Counted from the first letter of the stretch, positions 7,664 through 16,772 are shown. The stretch: DNA of 64,000 nt from Streptomyces sp. WAC 01529 (GCF_003945545.1 NZ_CP029617.1:8087001-8151000); one strand, 5' to 3'. Numbers and translations are program-made. Notes: generated by a model not told the origin, from the letters alone.

Positions 7664-9880
7664 ATGAGCGATGAGAAGCGGAACGACATCCCCGGAGCAC
7701 CCGCCCCGCAGCCCCCGTCGGTCGCCGAGCCCACCGAGCCGCACGAGCCCCTGCCCCCGAAGCCGGACCAGGAGGCCCCCGAGGCCGTCTCCCCGACGGG
7801 CAAGCCCACCGGGGCCCCCGCTTCCGCGCGCGCCCAGAGCGGCGCCTATCTGACCACGGCACAGGGCGCCCGCCTCTACGAGACCGACCACTCGCTCAAG
7901 GCCGGCGCCCGTGGGCCGGTGCTGCTCCAGGACCACCACCTGCGCGAGAAGATCACGCATTTCGACCATGAACGCATTCCCGAGCGGGTCGTCCACGCGC
8001 GTGGAGCGGCGGCGCACGGCATCTTCAAGGGATACGGAACGGCGGCCAAGGTCACCAAGGCGGCATTCCTCGCCAAGGACACCGAAACCCCCGTCTTCGT
8101 GCGTTTCTCCACGGTGCTCGGCTCCCGCGGTTCGTCGGACACGGTGCGCGACACCCGGGGATTCGCCACGAAGTTCTACACGGAGGAAGGCACCTTCGAC
8201 CTCGTCGGCAACAACATCCCGGTCTTCTTCATCCAGGACGCCATCAAGTTCCCCGACATCATCCACGCGGGAAAGCCGCACCCCGACCGGGAGATCCCGC
8301 AGGCCCAGAGCGCGCACGACACCTTCTGGGACTTCGTCACCCTCCACACGGAGGCGGCCCACCACACCCTGTGGAACATGTCGGACCGAGGGATCCCGCG
8401 CTCCTACCGCATGATGGAGGGCTTCGGGATCCACACCTTCCGGCTCGTCAACGACAAGGGCGCCACCACCCTCGTCAAGTTCCACTGGAAGCCGAAGCTC
8501 GGCGTGCACTCCCTGACCTGGGAGGAGGCACAGATCACCAACGGCATGGACCCCGACTTCCACCGCCGCGACCTGGCCGACGCCATCGAGGCGGGCGCCT
8601 TCCCGCAGTGGGAGCTGGGCATCCAGGTCTTCCCCGACAACGCCGAGCAGACCTTCGAGGGCATCGACCTGCTGGACCCGACCAACATCGTCCCCGAGGA
8701 GCTGGCGCCCGTGCAGCCCATCGGGCTGCTCACCCTGAACGCCAACCCGACCAACTACTTCGCCGAGACCGAGCAGGTCGCCTTCCACCCCGGCCACCTC
8801 GTCCCCGGCATCGACATCACCGACGACCCCTTGCTCACCGGCCGGCTCTTCTCGTACCTGGACACGCAGATCAGCAGGCTCGGCGGCCCCAACTTCGCCC
8901 AGCTCCCGATCAACCGCACCCACGCGCCGGTCAACGACATGCTGCGCGACGGAATGCACCAGACCGCCGTCCACTCCGGGACGGCTCCCTACCGGCCCAA
9001 CTCGCTGGACGGCGGCTGCCCGTTCCTGGCCGGGGCGGACAACGGCGCGTACATCGAGGTCCCCGTCGACGTACCGGCCGCGAGGAAGGTCCGTGAGGCC
9101 CCGGAGTCCTTCTCCGACCACTTCAGCCAGCCGCGGCTGTTCTGGCTCTCGATGACGCCGGTCGAGCAGGAGCACATCATCGCGGCCTACACCTTCGAGC
9201 TGAGCAAGTGCTACGAACAGGCCATCAAGGAACGGGCCCTTCAGGTCCTCGCCAACATCGATCCGCAACTGTGCGGACAGGTCGCCGACGGCCTCGGTCT
9301 TCCGGCGCCGGAGCCGACCGTCAAGCTGGCGGACGTCCAGCCCAGCCCCGCGCTCTCCCAGGTCGGCAAGGTCTGGCCGGTGGAGGGCCGGATCGTGGGC
9401 ATCGTCGCCGGCCCCGACGCCGACCTCGACGGCGTCCGCTCGGCACGTGAGGCGCTGCTCGGCGCGGGCATGGTCCCCCTCGTCATCGCCCCCACCGGCG
9501 GCGCGCTGGGCTCCGGCAAGGACCCGATCGCCGTGCAGCGTACGTTCGCCAACGCGCGGTCGGTCGAATTCGACGCGCTGCTGCTCGCGGGCACCCCGGC
9601 GCCGGGCGCGGACGCGTACGGCGCCAGGGACGCCAAGGCGGGCGAGCCGAGCGCGGGCGCGCTCGCCGACCCGCGGATCGTGCTGATGCTGGCGGAGGCG
9701 TTCCGCCACGGCAAGGCGATCGGCGGCTGGGCGGGCGCCGAGGCGGCGCTGCAAGCGGCCGGCGTCACGGCCACGGCACCGGGCGTGGCGCTCGTGGACA
9801 CGGGCGCGGACGCGGTGGAGCAGGTGGCCCAGCTCCTGGGCGAACACCGCGTGTGGGCCCGCTTCCCGGCCGCGCTCTGA
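7664..9880 (+). CDS. Large-subunit monofunctional catalase (HPII type)
   Basis: A 738-residue heme catalase that dismutates hydrogen peroxide. The length is typical of the clade-2 HPII enzymes. After a Pro/Glu-rich N-terminal extension of about 55 residues the core begins; the distal His is in RVVHARGAAAHG, the distal Asn in DLVGNNIPVFF, and the proximal heme-ligand Tyr in RLFSYLDTQ. The last about 150 residues form the flavodoxin/DJ-1-like C-terminal domain of this clade (starting near VEGRIVGIVAG). The ATG at 7664 has a GGAG site. The gene ends before a strong hairpin shared with the convergent gene. Confidence 0.95.
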   Translation: MSDEKRNDIPGAPAPQPPSVAEPTEPHEPLPPKPDQEAPEAVSPTGKPTGAPASARAQSGAYLTTAQGARLYETDHSLKAGARGPVLLQDHHLREKITHFDHERIPERVVHARGAAAHGIFKGYGTAAKVTKAAFLAKDTETPVFVRFSTVLGSRGSSDTVRDTRGFATKFYTEEGTFDLVGNNIPVFFIQDAIKFPDIIHAGKPHPDREIPQAQSAHDTFWDFVTLHTEAAHHTLWNMSDRGIPRSYRMMEGFGIHTFRLVNDKGATTLVKFHWKPKLGVHSLTWEEAQITNGMDPDFHRRDLADAIEAGAFPQWELGIQVFPDNAEQTFEGIDLLDPTNIVPEELAPVQPIGLLTLNANPTNYFAETEQVAFHPGHLVPGIDITDDPLLTGRLFSYLDTQISRLGGPNFAQLPINRTHAPVNDMLRDGMHQTAVHSGTAPYRPNSLDGGCPFLAGADNGAYIEVPVDVPAARKVREAPESFSDHFSQPRLFWLSMTPVEQEHIIAAYTFELSKCYEQAIKERALQVLANIDPQLCGQVADGLGLPAPEPTVKLADVQPSPALSQVGKVWPVEGRIVGIVAGPDADLDGVRSAREALLGAGMVPLVIAPTGGALGSGKDPIAVQRTFANARSVEFDALLLAGTPAPGADAYGARDAKAGEPSAGALADPRIVLMLAEAFRHGKAIGGWAGAEAALQAAGVTATAPGVALVDTGADAVEQVAQLLGEHRVWARFPAAL

Positions 9881-9896
9881 CCGACGCCCCACGCAG

Positions 9897-9925
9897 GACG
9901 CCCAGGCCCGTCGGGCCTGGGCGTC
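9897..9925. terminator. Bidirectional hairpin terminator after catalase
   Basis: Perfect 13-bp inverted repeat (GACGCCCAGGCCC / GGGCCTGGGCGTC) with a 3-nt loop between convergent genes ending at 9880 and 9961. Confidence 0.8.
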
Positions 9926-9960
9926 GCGCGGTCAGGGGGCCTGGGTGTCCAGCGGTGAGG

Positions 9961-11265
9961 TCAGGGCGTGTTGACGGAGAAGACGACCCGCCTGCCCGCC
10001 GTGGAGTTGATGCGTTCGTTGATGCCCCACAGCCGGTCCGTCGACCAGGAGTAGCCGAGGTTCTGGGTGTATACGGGGGCGGCGGTCATGACGTGCGGCG
10101 CGGTGTTGGCCTGTGCCTTGTGAATGCAGGAGTACGGATCCTCCGCCGTACCGCCGCCCGCGCCCGTCGGGCAGGTCCCGGCCATGTACCAGTTCGTGCC
10201 GTCGGTGGCAGCACCCTGCATCGACCAGACCGGGGAGGAGTACGCGGCGGACGCGTGCCCCTGGGGGAGCTTGGTCGTGGCGTCGAGCGGCCAGCGCACG
10301 ACGCGGCCGCCCGCCGCGTCCTTCTTGTACTCGGCCGAGACGAGGGCGTCCTGGCCGCCGGTGCGGTCCAGGCTCAGGGAGTTGAGGCAGGGGGTGGTGC
10401 CCGCGGTGACCGTGCAGGCGGCGCTGCCGGTCGTGGTGCGGTACATCGCGACCATGGGGACGGCGTAGTTGTGCCAGAGGCCCGAAGAGGTGGTGCCGGT
10501 GATGCCCACCTCCTTGTCCTGCTTGTTCAGCTTCCATATGTGCCGCAGGTCGTAGACCTGGAGGTAGCGGCCGTTGGCGACGAAGGCGCGGTCGCCGTAC
10601 CAGACGACACCGTCGACGTGATTGCCCGGAACGACACGGAAGTCGCCGGTGCCGTCCGCTTTCACGGAAGGCTGGACGAGAAGCAGGTTGTGGTAGTTGG
10701 GCGTCCCGCTCTTGGTGCTCACCAGTGAGAGCCGGGCGTACTCGTCACCGTGTCGCTTGGCCGGGTCGGGGTTGCCCATGTCCGTGGCGTGGTGCCAGGT
10801 CGCGGCGTAGGCGGGGACGCCCTTCCACTGCCCGTCGGTGGCGGGCCCGCTGTCGCTGTACGGCAGGGAAAGGCCTTGGGGCGTCCAGCCGCCCTCCGTC
10901 GCGTTCCAGTTGCTGGACCGGTCGTCCGCCGCCTTCCAGCAGTAGCCGCTCGGCTTGAGGCTCGCGGACAGGCCGGTGTCGTGACACAGGCCCGCGATAC
11001 CGGTGTTGCCGCCCGTGTTGAGGACCGTACTGACGTCGACGTTCTTGACGGCGCCGGTCTTCTCCACGGCTTCGACCGCGGCGTCCATGCCCGCCGCGCC
11101 GCCGGGGGCGACGACTTGATTGAGCCTGAACTGCGAGACGGTGCCGGGGTCCACCGATCCGAACGGCATTGCCGCGGCCGCCGGTTCCGCGCTCGTGAGC
11201 GTCGCGGCCACAGCGGCCGCCACGGCCCCGGCCGCGGTCAGTCTTCTTTTCCATGTATGGGTCAC
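9961..11265 (-). CDS. Large secreted protein, possible beta-propeller, function unknown
   Basis: A 434-residue exported protein. The signal peptide starts MTHTWKRRLTAAG and ends around PAAAAM near residue 33. The mature part has many Trp- and Tyr-rich beta-strand stretches spaced about 40-60 residues apart (for example WYGDRAFVANGRYLQVYDLR and SSPVWSMQGAATDGTNWYMAG), suggesting an extracellular propeller or lectin-like binding protein. At least six cysteines could form disulfides. No catalytic motif is recognisable. The GTG start has no obvious ribosome site. Confidence 0.7.
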   Translation of the reverse strand: MTHTWKRRLTAAGAVAAAVAATLTSAEPAAAAMPFGSVDPGTVSQFRLNQVVAPGGAAGMDAAVEAVEKTGAVKNVDVSTVLNTGGNTGIAGLCHDTGLSASLKPSGYCWKAADDRSSNWNATEGGWTPQGLSLPYSDSGPATDGQWKGVPAYAATWHHATDMGNPDPAKRHGDEYARLSLVSTKSGTPNYHNLLLVQPSVKADGTGDFRVVPGNHVDGVVWYGDRAFVANGRYLQVYDLRHIWKLNKQDKEVGITGTTSSGLWHNYAVPMVAMYRTTTGSAACTVTAGTTPCLNSLSLDRTGGQDALVSAEYKKDAAGGRVVRWPLDATTKLPQGHASAAYSSPVWSMQGAATDGTNWYMAGTCPTGAGGGTAEDPYSCIHKAQANTAPHVMTAAPVYTQNLGYSWSTDRLWGINERINSTAGRRVVFSVNTP

Positions 11266-11289
11266 GCGATGACGATAAGGCCATCGGGC

Positions 11290-11520
11290 TCACTGATTCC
11301 GCGCGCGCCGTTCCCGCAGGCGCAGCCCCGCCCTCTCGGCCTTGCTGTTCAGCCGCTCCCGCCCCCAGGAAAGCAGCAGAGCCACCGGGGCGAGCGCCAA
11401 TCCGAGGAGCAGAGCGAGAGTCCAGTCCATGCCGTCCCGCCGGTAGTGGAGGAGCAGCACGCAGACGGCGTACATCAACAGCACGGTCAGTACGGTCTTG
11501 AGCGGCTTCGGCAGATTCAT
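11290..11520 (-). CDS. Small membrane protein
   Basis: A 76-residue protein with two predicted transmembrane helices (roughly residues 8-26 and 33-50) and a positively charged C-terminal tail (RERLNSKAERAGLRLRERRARNQ region). It lies 24 bp upstream of the large secreted-protein gene and may be its transcription partner. Function unknown. Confidence 0.6.
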   Translation of the reverse strand: MNLPKPLKTVLTVLLMYAVCVLLLHYRRDGMDWTLALLLGLALAPVALLLSWGRERLNSKAERAGLRLRERRARNQ

Positions 11521-11725
11521 GAAGGCTCAAGTACCCGCGCGGCGAAGGAGTATGAGCCGACACGCGACCGGGGTGGTGGGGTTCCGGCTCAGGAGCCCCC
11601 CAGCACCCGTACCGGCATCGGAGCGAGAGGCGGGCCTGGACCTGACCGACCCCGCCGCCGTCCGGGACGCCCTCTCGAACGCTTCGCCGACCGGAGCCCG
11701 GCGCTGCACGGCTTCCTCGCCGACC

Positions 11726-12115
11726 TCAGCCCGGAGGGCGAGACCGGGCGGCGCGTCGGGCCCCGAACCACAGCAGGGCGGCCGCCAGCAGGAGGACCGG
11801 CCAGGGCGTGAACGCGAGGACCACGGCGTCGACCACGGTCCAGAGCGCCAGCGTCCAGGCGATGAACGACGGCGGCGTGATACCGCGGCGATCCAGCCAC
11901 AGCACGGTCAGGCCGACCATGACGAGGGGCACGCCGAAGCTGCCCAGACTCAGCCAGTACGCGCTGTTGGCCGCGCTCATCGCGGAGAGGTCCTCTTCCC
12001 ACAGCGCCCCGCTGAACCAGTCGTCCGCGTGGCTCGCGGCTTCCTCCACCGTCAGGGCGCCGAGCGTATGCAGGGCACCGAACAACACGATCAGCCAGCC
12101 GGCCCACTTGATCAT
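11726..12115 (-). CDS. Four-helix integral membrane protein (DUF6463-like)
   Basis: A 129-residue protein with four hydrophobic segments, beginning MIKWAGWLIVLFGALHTLGA and containing YWLSLGSFGVPLVMVGL and WLDRRGITPP, a pattern I associate with DUF6463 membrane proteins of Streptomyces. No function is known. The ATG (complement of 12113-12115) has a GGGGAG site 6 nt upstream. A 205-bp spacer with no evident gene separates it from the small membrane protein downstream. Confidence 0.7.
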   Translation of the reverse strand: MIKWAGWLIVLFGALHTLGALTVEEAASHADDWFSGALWEEDLSAMSAANSAYWLSLGSFGVPLVMVGLTVLWLDRRGITPPSFIAWTLALWTVVDAVVLAFTPWPVLLLAAALLWFGARRAARSRPPG

Positions 12116-12240
12116 CCGAGCTCCCCCCTCGCGGTAGGTGAGAGTAGGGCCGCTGTGGGGCTCCGTACAACCGGTTGCGCGCCAGCCGAGGGCCGTACGG
12201 CCAGCGGGCGTGGCCGGGATGTGCCCCGAGGCGCCGCCGG

Positions 12241-12858
12241 TCACAGGCTCGTGAGGAGAGCGTCGAGCGGGGGCGGGACCTCGTCGGGGGAGAGGGCCTC
12301 GACGAGGAGGTGGCCGTAGCGGATCTTGCGGCCCTTCTTCGTGCCGAGGAAGCGCCGCAACTGCTGTTGCCTGGGCCGACCGTGATGTGCGGGCTGGTGC
12401 AGGAACGTCTGCCAGGCACGCAGGTCGCCTTCGGCCCGGATGATCTCCTCGACTCCCGCCGTGCCCAGCGCGCGGATGAGTTCGTCCTCCAGGTCCGCCT
12501 CGCATACGAAGAAGCCCTGCCACGGCGCCCCTGCCCGCTCCAGACCGCGTTCGTAGAAGCGCTGTTCGCCCCTGTCGCACAGCCCCGCAAGGCGCAGCCC
12601 GAGACCGGGCGGCCCGAGGAGGCCCGCGTAGCGGGCGATGCTCATCGCCCCGCCCATCGCTATGACGCACACCCCTTCGGCGGCGAGGTTCCGGCCGCGC
12701 CGGGCGGCGAGTGTCTCAACGGCCGCGTGGTCGCTGGGCCCTTCGAGCAGCACGGCCGTCCGCACCGCCGACTCCGCGGCGAGTTCGCGGGCCACTCGGC
12801 CGGACCCGCCGTTCGCCCAGTCTCCGACCGCGTCCCGGAATGCCCGCATGTCCGCCAT
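12241..12858 (-). CDS. TOPRIM-domain protein
   Basis: A 205-residue cytoplasmic protein. TOPRIM motifs are visible: the conserved Glu in VLLEGPSDHAAVETLA and the later acidic strand in LAGLCDRGEQRFYE, followed by CEADLEDELIRALG. TOPRIM domains occur in OLD-type nucleases, primases and topoisomerases; here there is no ATPase domain, so this is a stand-alone TOPRIM protein whose substrate is unknown. I chose the ATG at 12856-12858 (MADMRAFRD) because longer starts give unlike sequence. It is divergent from the lectin gene. Confidence 0.75.
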   Translation of the reverse strand: MADMRAFRDAVGDWANGGSGRVARELAAESAVRTAVLLEGPSDHAAVETLAARRGRNLAAEGVCVIAMGGAMSIARYAGLLGPPGLGLRLAGLCDRGEQRFYERGLERAGAPWQGFFVCEADLEDELIRALGTAGVEEIIRAEGDLRAWQTFLHQPAHHGRPRQQQLRRFLGTKKGRKIRYGHLLVEALSPDEVPPPLDALLTSL

Positions 12859-12963
12859 GGGGTCGAGTGTGCCCCTAGGCGTCAGTGATACGTCAGAGCC
12901 CCCGGAAACCATGGCGCCTCTGGTGCCGTAGCCGGTACCGACCGTCCGGGAAGGAAGTCCCCC

Positions 12964-14010
12964 ATGAACGCGCCTTCCAACACGCCCCTCCACGCGTCCC
13001 TACAAGCGCCCTCCAAAGAGCGACGCGCGTCGGCTGTCGCGAGACGTGCCGCGCTGCTGGCCTTCCTGATGCTCGTGTGCGGCGCGCTGGGCTGGGGGCC
13101 GGCGACCTCGTCGTACGCGTACGCCGCCGGGACCGCGGCACCCGCTTCCGCCGGACAGATCGTGAACATCGTCTCCGCGCCCAGCGGATTGTGTGTGGAG
13201 GTCCCGGCCTCGCAGGTCGGCCAACCGGTGCGCCAGGGCCGCTGCTTCGGCAAACCGGGGGCACGGTGGTATCTCCAGTCCTCCGGCGCGGCGAGCGACG
13301 CGGTCAACATCGTCAGCGCAGGCAGCGGCGCCTGCGTGGAGGTGGCGAACGCCAGCCCGGACAACGGCGCCGCCATCCGCCTCGCGGCCTGCGACAGCCG
13401 TCCCGCAGCGAGCTTCCGGATCGTGCCGGTCGGTGACGGTGTCGGATTCCAGACCATGACGTCGACGACGCCCAAGTGCCTGGAGGTCACGGAGTCCTCC
13501 ACCGCGGACGGGGCGGCGCTGCGGCAGTGGGACTGCAAGCAGCAGGCCGGGGCGATGTTCTTCCAGCAGCAGCCGCCCCGGCAGTGGGAGACCACCCTCG
13601 TGAACGCCAACAGCGGCAAATGCCTCGGAATCCTCGACCAGAGCGCGCTGGACGGCGCCAGGGCCATCCAGCGCACCTGCAACGGCGCCACCGACCAGCG
13701 GTGGCAGATCGTGGAACTGGGCGAGGGCAAGGTGGCCGTGGTCAACGGCAACAGCGGCAAGTGCCTGGCCATCAGCAACGGCAGCCTGGACAACGGCGCC
13801 CACGCCAATCAGTTCTCGTGCGACGGATACAAGTTCCACACCTGGACGAGGAGCCCGGCGGCTGACGGAACCCACACGCTGGCCAACCTGAGGAGCGGTA
13901 AGTACCTGGGCATCCGCGCCCAGAGCACGGACGAGGCGGCCCAGGCGGAGCAGTGGGACCGCACGCCCCACACGGATCAGCTGTGGCGGATGAACCCGAC
14001 GGGTTCGTGA
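12964..14010 (+). CDS. Secreted ricin-type beta-trefoil lectin
   Basis: A 348-residue exported protein with a long twin-Arg-containing N-terminal region and hydrophobic core (AALLAFLMLVCGALGWG), cleaved probably near residue 55-60. The rest is two ricin B-type trefoil domains: repeated GKCL/G-C-V units about 45 residues apart and QxW-type ends such as DQRWQI and DQLWRM. It should bind carbohydrate outside the cell; no enzymatic domain is attached. A GGAAGG site precedes the ATG. Its 3' end overlaps the convergent MFS gene by 34 bp. Confidence 0.85.
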   Translation: MNAPSNTPLHASLQAPSKERRASAVARRAALLAFLMLVCGALGWGPATSSYAYAAGTAAPASAGQIVNIVSAPSGLCVEVPASQVGQPVRQGRCFGKPGARWYLQSSGAASDAVNIVSAGSGACVEVANASPDNGAAIRLAACDSRPAASFRIVPVGDGVGFQTMTSTTPKCLEVTESSTADGAALRQWDCKQQAGAMFFQQQPPRQWETTLVNANSGKCLGILDQSALDGARAIQRTCNGATDQRWQIVELGEGKVAVVNGNSGKCLAISNGSLDNGAHANQFSCDGYKFHTWTRSPAADGTHTLANLRSGKYLGIRAQSTDEAAQAEQWDRTPHTDQLWRMNPTGS

Positions 14011-15254
14011 CCTGGTTCGCCGCCCGGGGCGGCGGCACGCAGCGCCGCCTCGACCCGGCGGTTGCTGGTCATGGTCGCCGTGACGACGGTCATGGTGAGC
14101 AGGAGGCCGGCGGCGGCGTAGAGCGGGGTGCGTACGTCGTAGGCGGTGGCGAGCCAGCCGCCGAGGAAGGCACCGAACGGGGCGGCGCACATGGCGAGCA
14201 TGCGAGAAGTGGAGGCGACCCGGCCCATCAGGTGGGCGGGGACGATCGCCTGCCGGAGGGAGGGACCGAGCACCATCGTGGCGCCCATGCCCGCTCCGCA
14301 GACGGCGAGCGCGAGCCCGGCGACGTACGGGTTCGGGGCGACGGCGAGACCCAGGATGGCGAGTCCCTCGACGGCGGCCGTGCAGGTGAGCGCGGCCCCG
14401 GTGCCCAGTCGCCGGCCGATGGAGGAGGCGATGGCCGCGCCCAGCAGACCGCCGGTGGCCTCCGCCGTGAGGAGCAGACCGAAGCCGAAGGTGTCGATGC
14501 CGAGACGGTCGTGCGCGAAGAGGGCGAGCACGGTCTCCACGGCGAGGAAGGCGATGTTCCCCACCGCCGGCCGCAGCGCGAGCCCGAGCAGCAGCTGATT
14601 CCGGAATACGTACGAGGCTCCGGCCCGCGCCTGCCGCAGCAGCGACTCACGGGCCTGCGGTACGGGCCGGGGAACGGCGGGCAGGGACCGTACGAGCAGG
14701 GCGGAGACCGCGAAGGACACCGCGTCGGCGACGAGCGGAACCGCCCGCCCGATCGCGAGCAGGGCGCTGCCCGCGGGCGGTCCCGCGAAGCCGGACGCGG
14801 CGGTCTGGGCGCCGCGCAGACGGGAGTTGGCGCGCTCCAGAAGCGCGGGGTCGCGGCCGAGCAGATCCGGCAGATAGGCCGTGGCGGCCGTGTCGAAGAA
14901 GAGTCCGCCGAGGCCGAGCAGGAAGGCGACGGCAGCGAGCAGCGGAATGCTCAGCACGTCGAACACGGCCGCTGCCGCCGGTATCGCGAGCAGCACCGCA
15001 CGTAACGCGTCGGCGACCCACATCGTGCGCCGACGGTCCCAGCGGTCCACCAGCGCACCGCCGAGCACCCCGAACAGCAGCCACGGCAGCGTCCCGGCGG
15101 CCGTGACGACGGCGAGCGCCATGGGATCCCGCGTCAACGCCAACGCGAGCAGCGGCAGCGCGGCATGCGACACCCCGTCACCGAGCGAGGACACCGTCTG
15201 CGCGGTCCACAGCCGACCGAACCCGGACGGCAACGTGCCTGCGAATGAGGTCAC
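13977..15254 (-). CDS. MFS transporter
   Basis: A 425-residue 12-helix major facilitator of the MFS_3/EntS-like type; the loop 2-3 motif reads GGALVDRWDRRRTM. The GTG start (complement of 15252-15254) overlaps the stop of the upstream ArsR-type regulator by 4 bp (GTGA), indicating translational coupling and joint control. It probably exports a small toxic compound, but the substrate is unknown. The last 34 bp overlap the 3' end of the lectin gene on the opposite strand. Confidence 0.85.
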   Translation of the reverse strand: MTSFAGTLPSGFGRLWTAQTVSSLGDGVSHAALPLLALALTRDPMALAVVTAAGTLPWLLFGVLGGALVDRWDRRRTMWVADALRAVLLAIPAAAAVFDVLSIPLLAAVAFLLGLGGLFFDTAATAYLPDLLGRDPALLERANSRLRGAQTAASGFAGPPAGSALLAIGRAVPLVADAVSFAVSALLVRSLPAVPRPVPQARESLLRQARAGASYVFRNQLLLGLALRPAVGNIAFLAVETVLALFAHDRLGIDTFGFGLLLTAEATGGLLGAAIASSIGRRLGTGAALTCTAAVEGLAILGLAVAPNPYVAGLALAVCGAGMGATMVLGPSLRQAIVPAHLMGRVASTSRMLAMCAAPFGAFLGGWLATAYDVRTPLYAAAGLLLTMTVVTATMTSNRRVEAALRAAAPGGEPGHEPVGFIRHS

Positions 15255-15790
15255 TTGGCCTCACCTCTGGCGCGCCCGCGCGGCGCGGGCCGGAACAGCG
15301 CGAAGGCCAGTGACGCGTCCGGCAGCGACGGATCGGACAGCTCCCGGTACTCGTCCGCCAGAGCCTCCAGCCGCGCTCCCAGCTCCGCGAACTGCTCCTC
15401 GGTGAGGCGCAGATGGGCCATCCGGACGTGCCGCTCGCTCTCCACCGGCGCCGCTTCCAGGTCCGCCACCGCATGCCGCATCAACATGTCCGGCCCTCCC
15501 TCGCCCGGATCCGGTAGCGCGATCGTCCGCGCGGCCATCGCGTAGTACCGCTCGGTGACACCGCGCACCTTCCGTGTCCGCACCACCTTCACCAGGCCGG
15601 CCCGCTCCAGCAGCCGCACGTGGTAGCTGGAACTCCCCTTCGCCAGACCCACTCGCTCGGCGATCTGCGTGATCGTCGCGGGCTCGAAGCGGAGCACGGC
15701 CATGATCCGGTGGCGCGTGAGATTGGAGACGGCGCGCAGCTGCTCGTCCGTCGTGACGTGAAACGTCTCGGGTAGATCATCCGTAGGCAT
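15251..15790 (-). CDS. ArsR-like winged-helix transcriptional regulator
   Basis: A 179-residue regulator with an N-terminal winged helix: LTRHRIMAVLRFEPATITQI, then the recognition region GLAKGSSSYHVRLLE, then a wing with RKVRGVTERYY. The C-terminal half is helical and acidic. The fold and order match the ArsR-like HTH group that pairs with MFS exporters. No metal-binding CxC motif is seen, so metal sensing is unlikely. The start at 15788-15790 lies beside a perfect operator-like inverted repeat. It is translationally coupled to the exporter downstream. Confidence 0.85.
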   Translation of the reverse strand: MPTDDLPETFHVTTDEQLRAVSNLTRHRIMAVLRFEPATITQIAERVGLAKGSSSYHVRLLERAGLVKVVRTRKVRGVTERYYAMAARTIALPDPGEGGPDMLMRHAVADLEAAPVESERHVRMAHLRLTEEQFAELGARLEALADEYRELSDPSLPDASLAFALFRPAPRGRARGEAK

Positions 15791-15796
15791 GCGCTC

Positions 15797-15820
15797 AATG
15801 GTCAACAAGTCTTGACCATT
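15797..15820 (-). promoter_or_regulatory. Operator of the ArsR/MFS operon
   Basis: Perfect 9-bp inverted repeat AATGGTCAA / TTGACCATT with a 6-bp spacer, 7 bp upstream of the regulator's start. Position and symmetry fit autorepression. Confidence 0.65.
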
Positions 15821-15945
15821 AGGCAAGCGATTTAGGGATTCTGGAGGGCGGGAACCGAAAACCGGGCGACCGGGCCGTGCCCCGGCGGGAGGTGGGGGAG
15901 GGCGGCGGGAACCTCGCGGAGGGCCCTCACCAACCCCTGACAGCA

Positions 15946-15976
15946 CTTCGCCCCGCCGGGTGGTGGCGGGGCGAAG
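15946..15976 (-). terminator. Hairpin terminator after the TetR gene
   Basis: Perfect 12-bp inverted repeat (CTTCGCCCCGCC / GGCGGGGCGAAG) with a 7-nt loop, about 55 nt beyond the stop of the minus-strand TetR gene. Confidence 0.7.
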
Positions 15977-16031
15977 CGATCAGGTCCGGGTAGGCCCGCA
16001 GTCCCTCAACGCGTGTCGGGGAACCGGTCGT

Positions 16032-16628
16032 TCACCCCGCGTCCGGCCGGGGCCGCAGGCCGAGCAGGACGTCCGGGACGAGTTCGGCGCTGCGTCTGAC
16101 CGCGTCGTCGCCGAAGCCCAGGAAGTGCCGGTAGTGGATCGGCGCGTAGAAGAGGTCGACCATCACGTCGGTGGGCACGTCGGAGCGGAGCTGTCCGGCG
16201 GCGACGGCGGCGTCCAGGCGGGCCCGGCACTCCGCGATGCTGGGCTCGAGGATCGTCTCGCGGAACGCCTTCATCAGCGCGGGGTCGTTCTGGGCCTCGC
16301 CCATGACGCCCTTGAAGGCCTCGCTGATCCTGCCGGTGATCAGCCGCTGGCTCACCGCGGTCATCTGAGTGGTGAGGTCGGCGGCGATGTCGCCGGTGTC
16401 GGGGAAGGCGAAGTCGTCGCCGAGTTCCTCGTTCATCGCCTCCAGCACCACCGCGCCTTTCGAGCGCCACCAGCGGTAGATCGTGGGCTTGCCCACGCCG
16501 GCCTGGGCGGCGATGGCCTCGATGGTCACCTTCGCGAAGCCCTTGCGGCTCACCAGGTCGAATGCCGCGTCGAGGATCGCCCGGCGGGCGCGCTCGCTGC
16601 GCCGTTCACTGTTCGGGTCGGGGGTCAT
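16032..16628 (-). CDS. TetR-family repressor
   Basis: A 198-residue TetR regulator. The HTH region reads FAKVTIEAIAAQAGVGKPTIYRW, close to the family consensus, followed by a C-terminal ligand-binding region (TetR_C-type) with the Phe/Tyr-rich segment DLFYAPIHYRHFLGFG. It is divergent from the RidA-ene-reductase pair, and a palindrome covers the probable start point of that operon, so it most likely represses both directions and is released by a small electrophile or substrate of the reductase. Start ATG at 16626-16628 chosen; an in-frame GTG at 16637 is possible. Confidence 0.85.
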   Translation of the reverse strand: MTPDPNSERRSERARRAILDAAFDLVSRKGFAKVTIEAIAAQAGVGKPTIYRWWRSKGAVVLEAMNEELGDDFAFPDTGDIAADLTTQMTAVSQRLITGRISEAFKGVMGEAQNDPALMKAFRETILEPSIAECRARLDAAVAAGQLRSDVPTDVMVDLFYAPIHYRHFLGFGDDAVRRSAELVPDVLLGLRPRPDAG

Positions 16629-16667
16629 GGGCCGCACTCTACCGCTCGCGTGACGTTACGTTTCGTT

Positions 16668-16715
16668 TTGACAGGGCGCCCGTGATGTTCTAGCTTCCTT
16701 GACGTTACGTAACGT
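16668..16715 (+). promoter_or_regulatory. Promoter and TetR operator of the ridA/ene-reductase operon
   Basis: A -35 box TTGACA (16668-16673) and -10 box TAGCTT (16691-16696) are separated by 17 bp. The perfect 14-bp palindrome ACGTTACGTAACGT (16702-16715) covers the expected +1. A related GACGTTACGTTTCG sequence at 16652-16665 overlaps the divergent TetR promoter side. Confidence 0.7.
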
Positions 16716-16772
16716 TTCGTAACGCCGCCGTGCGGGGCCCGGTGCCGGGTCACGCCGAGACAGGGGAGAGGC

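Noticed and set aside
7283..9892. Long minus-strand open frame opposite catalase
   Set aside because: Antisense shadow of an unambiguous catalase; its translation has no recognisable domain.
15251..15790. Metal-sensing ArsR/SmtB repressor
   Set aside because: The winged helix is ArsR-like but the protein lacks a CxC motif in the recognition helix region and is longer than SmtB proteins; it is paired with an MFS exporter rather than a metal pump.
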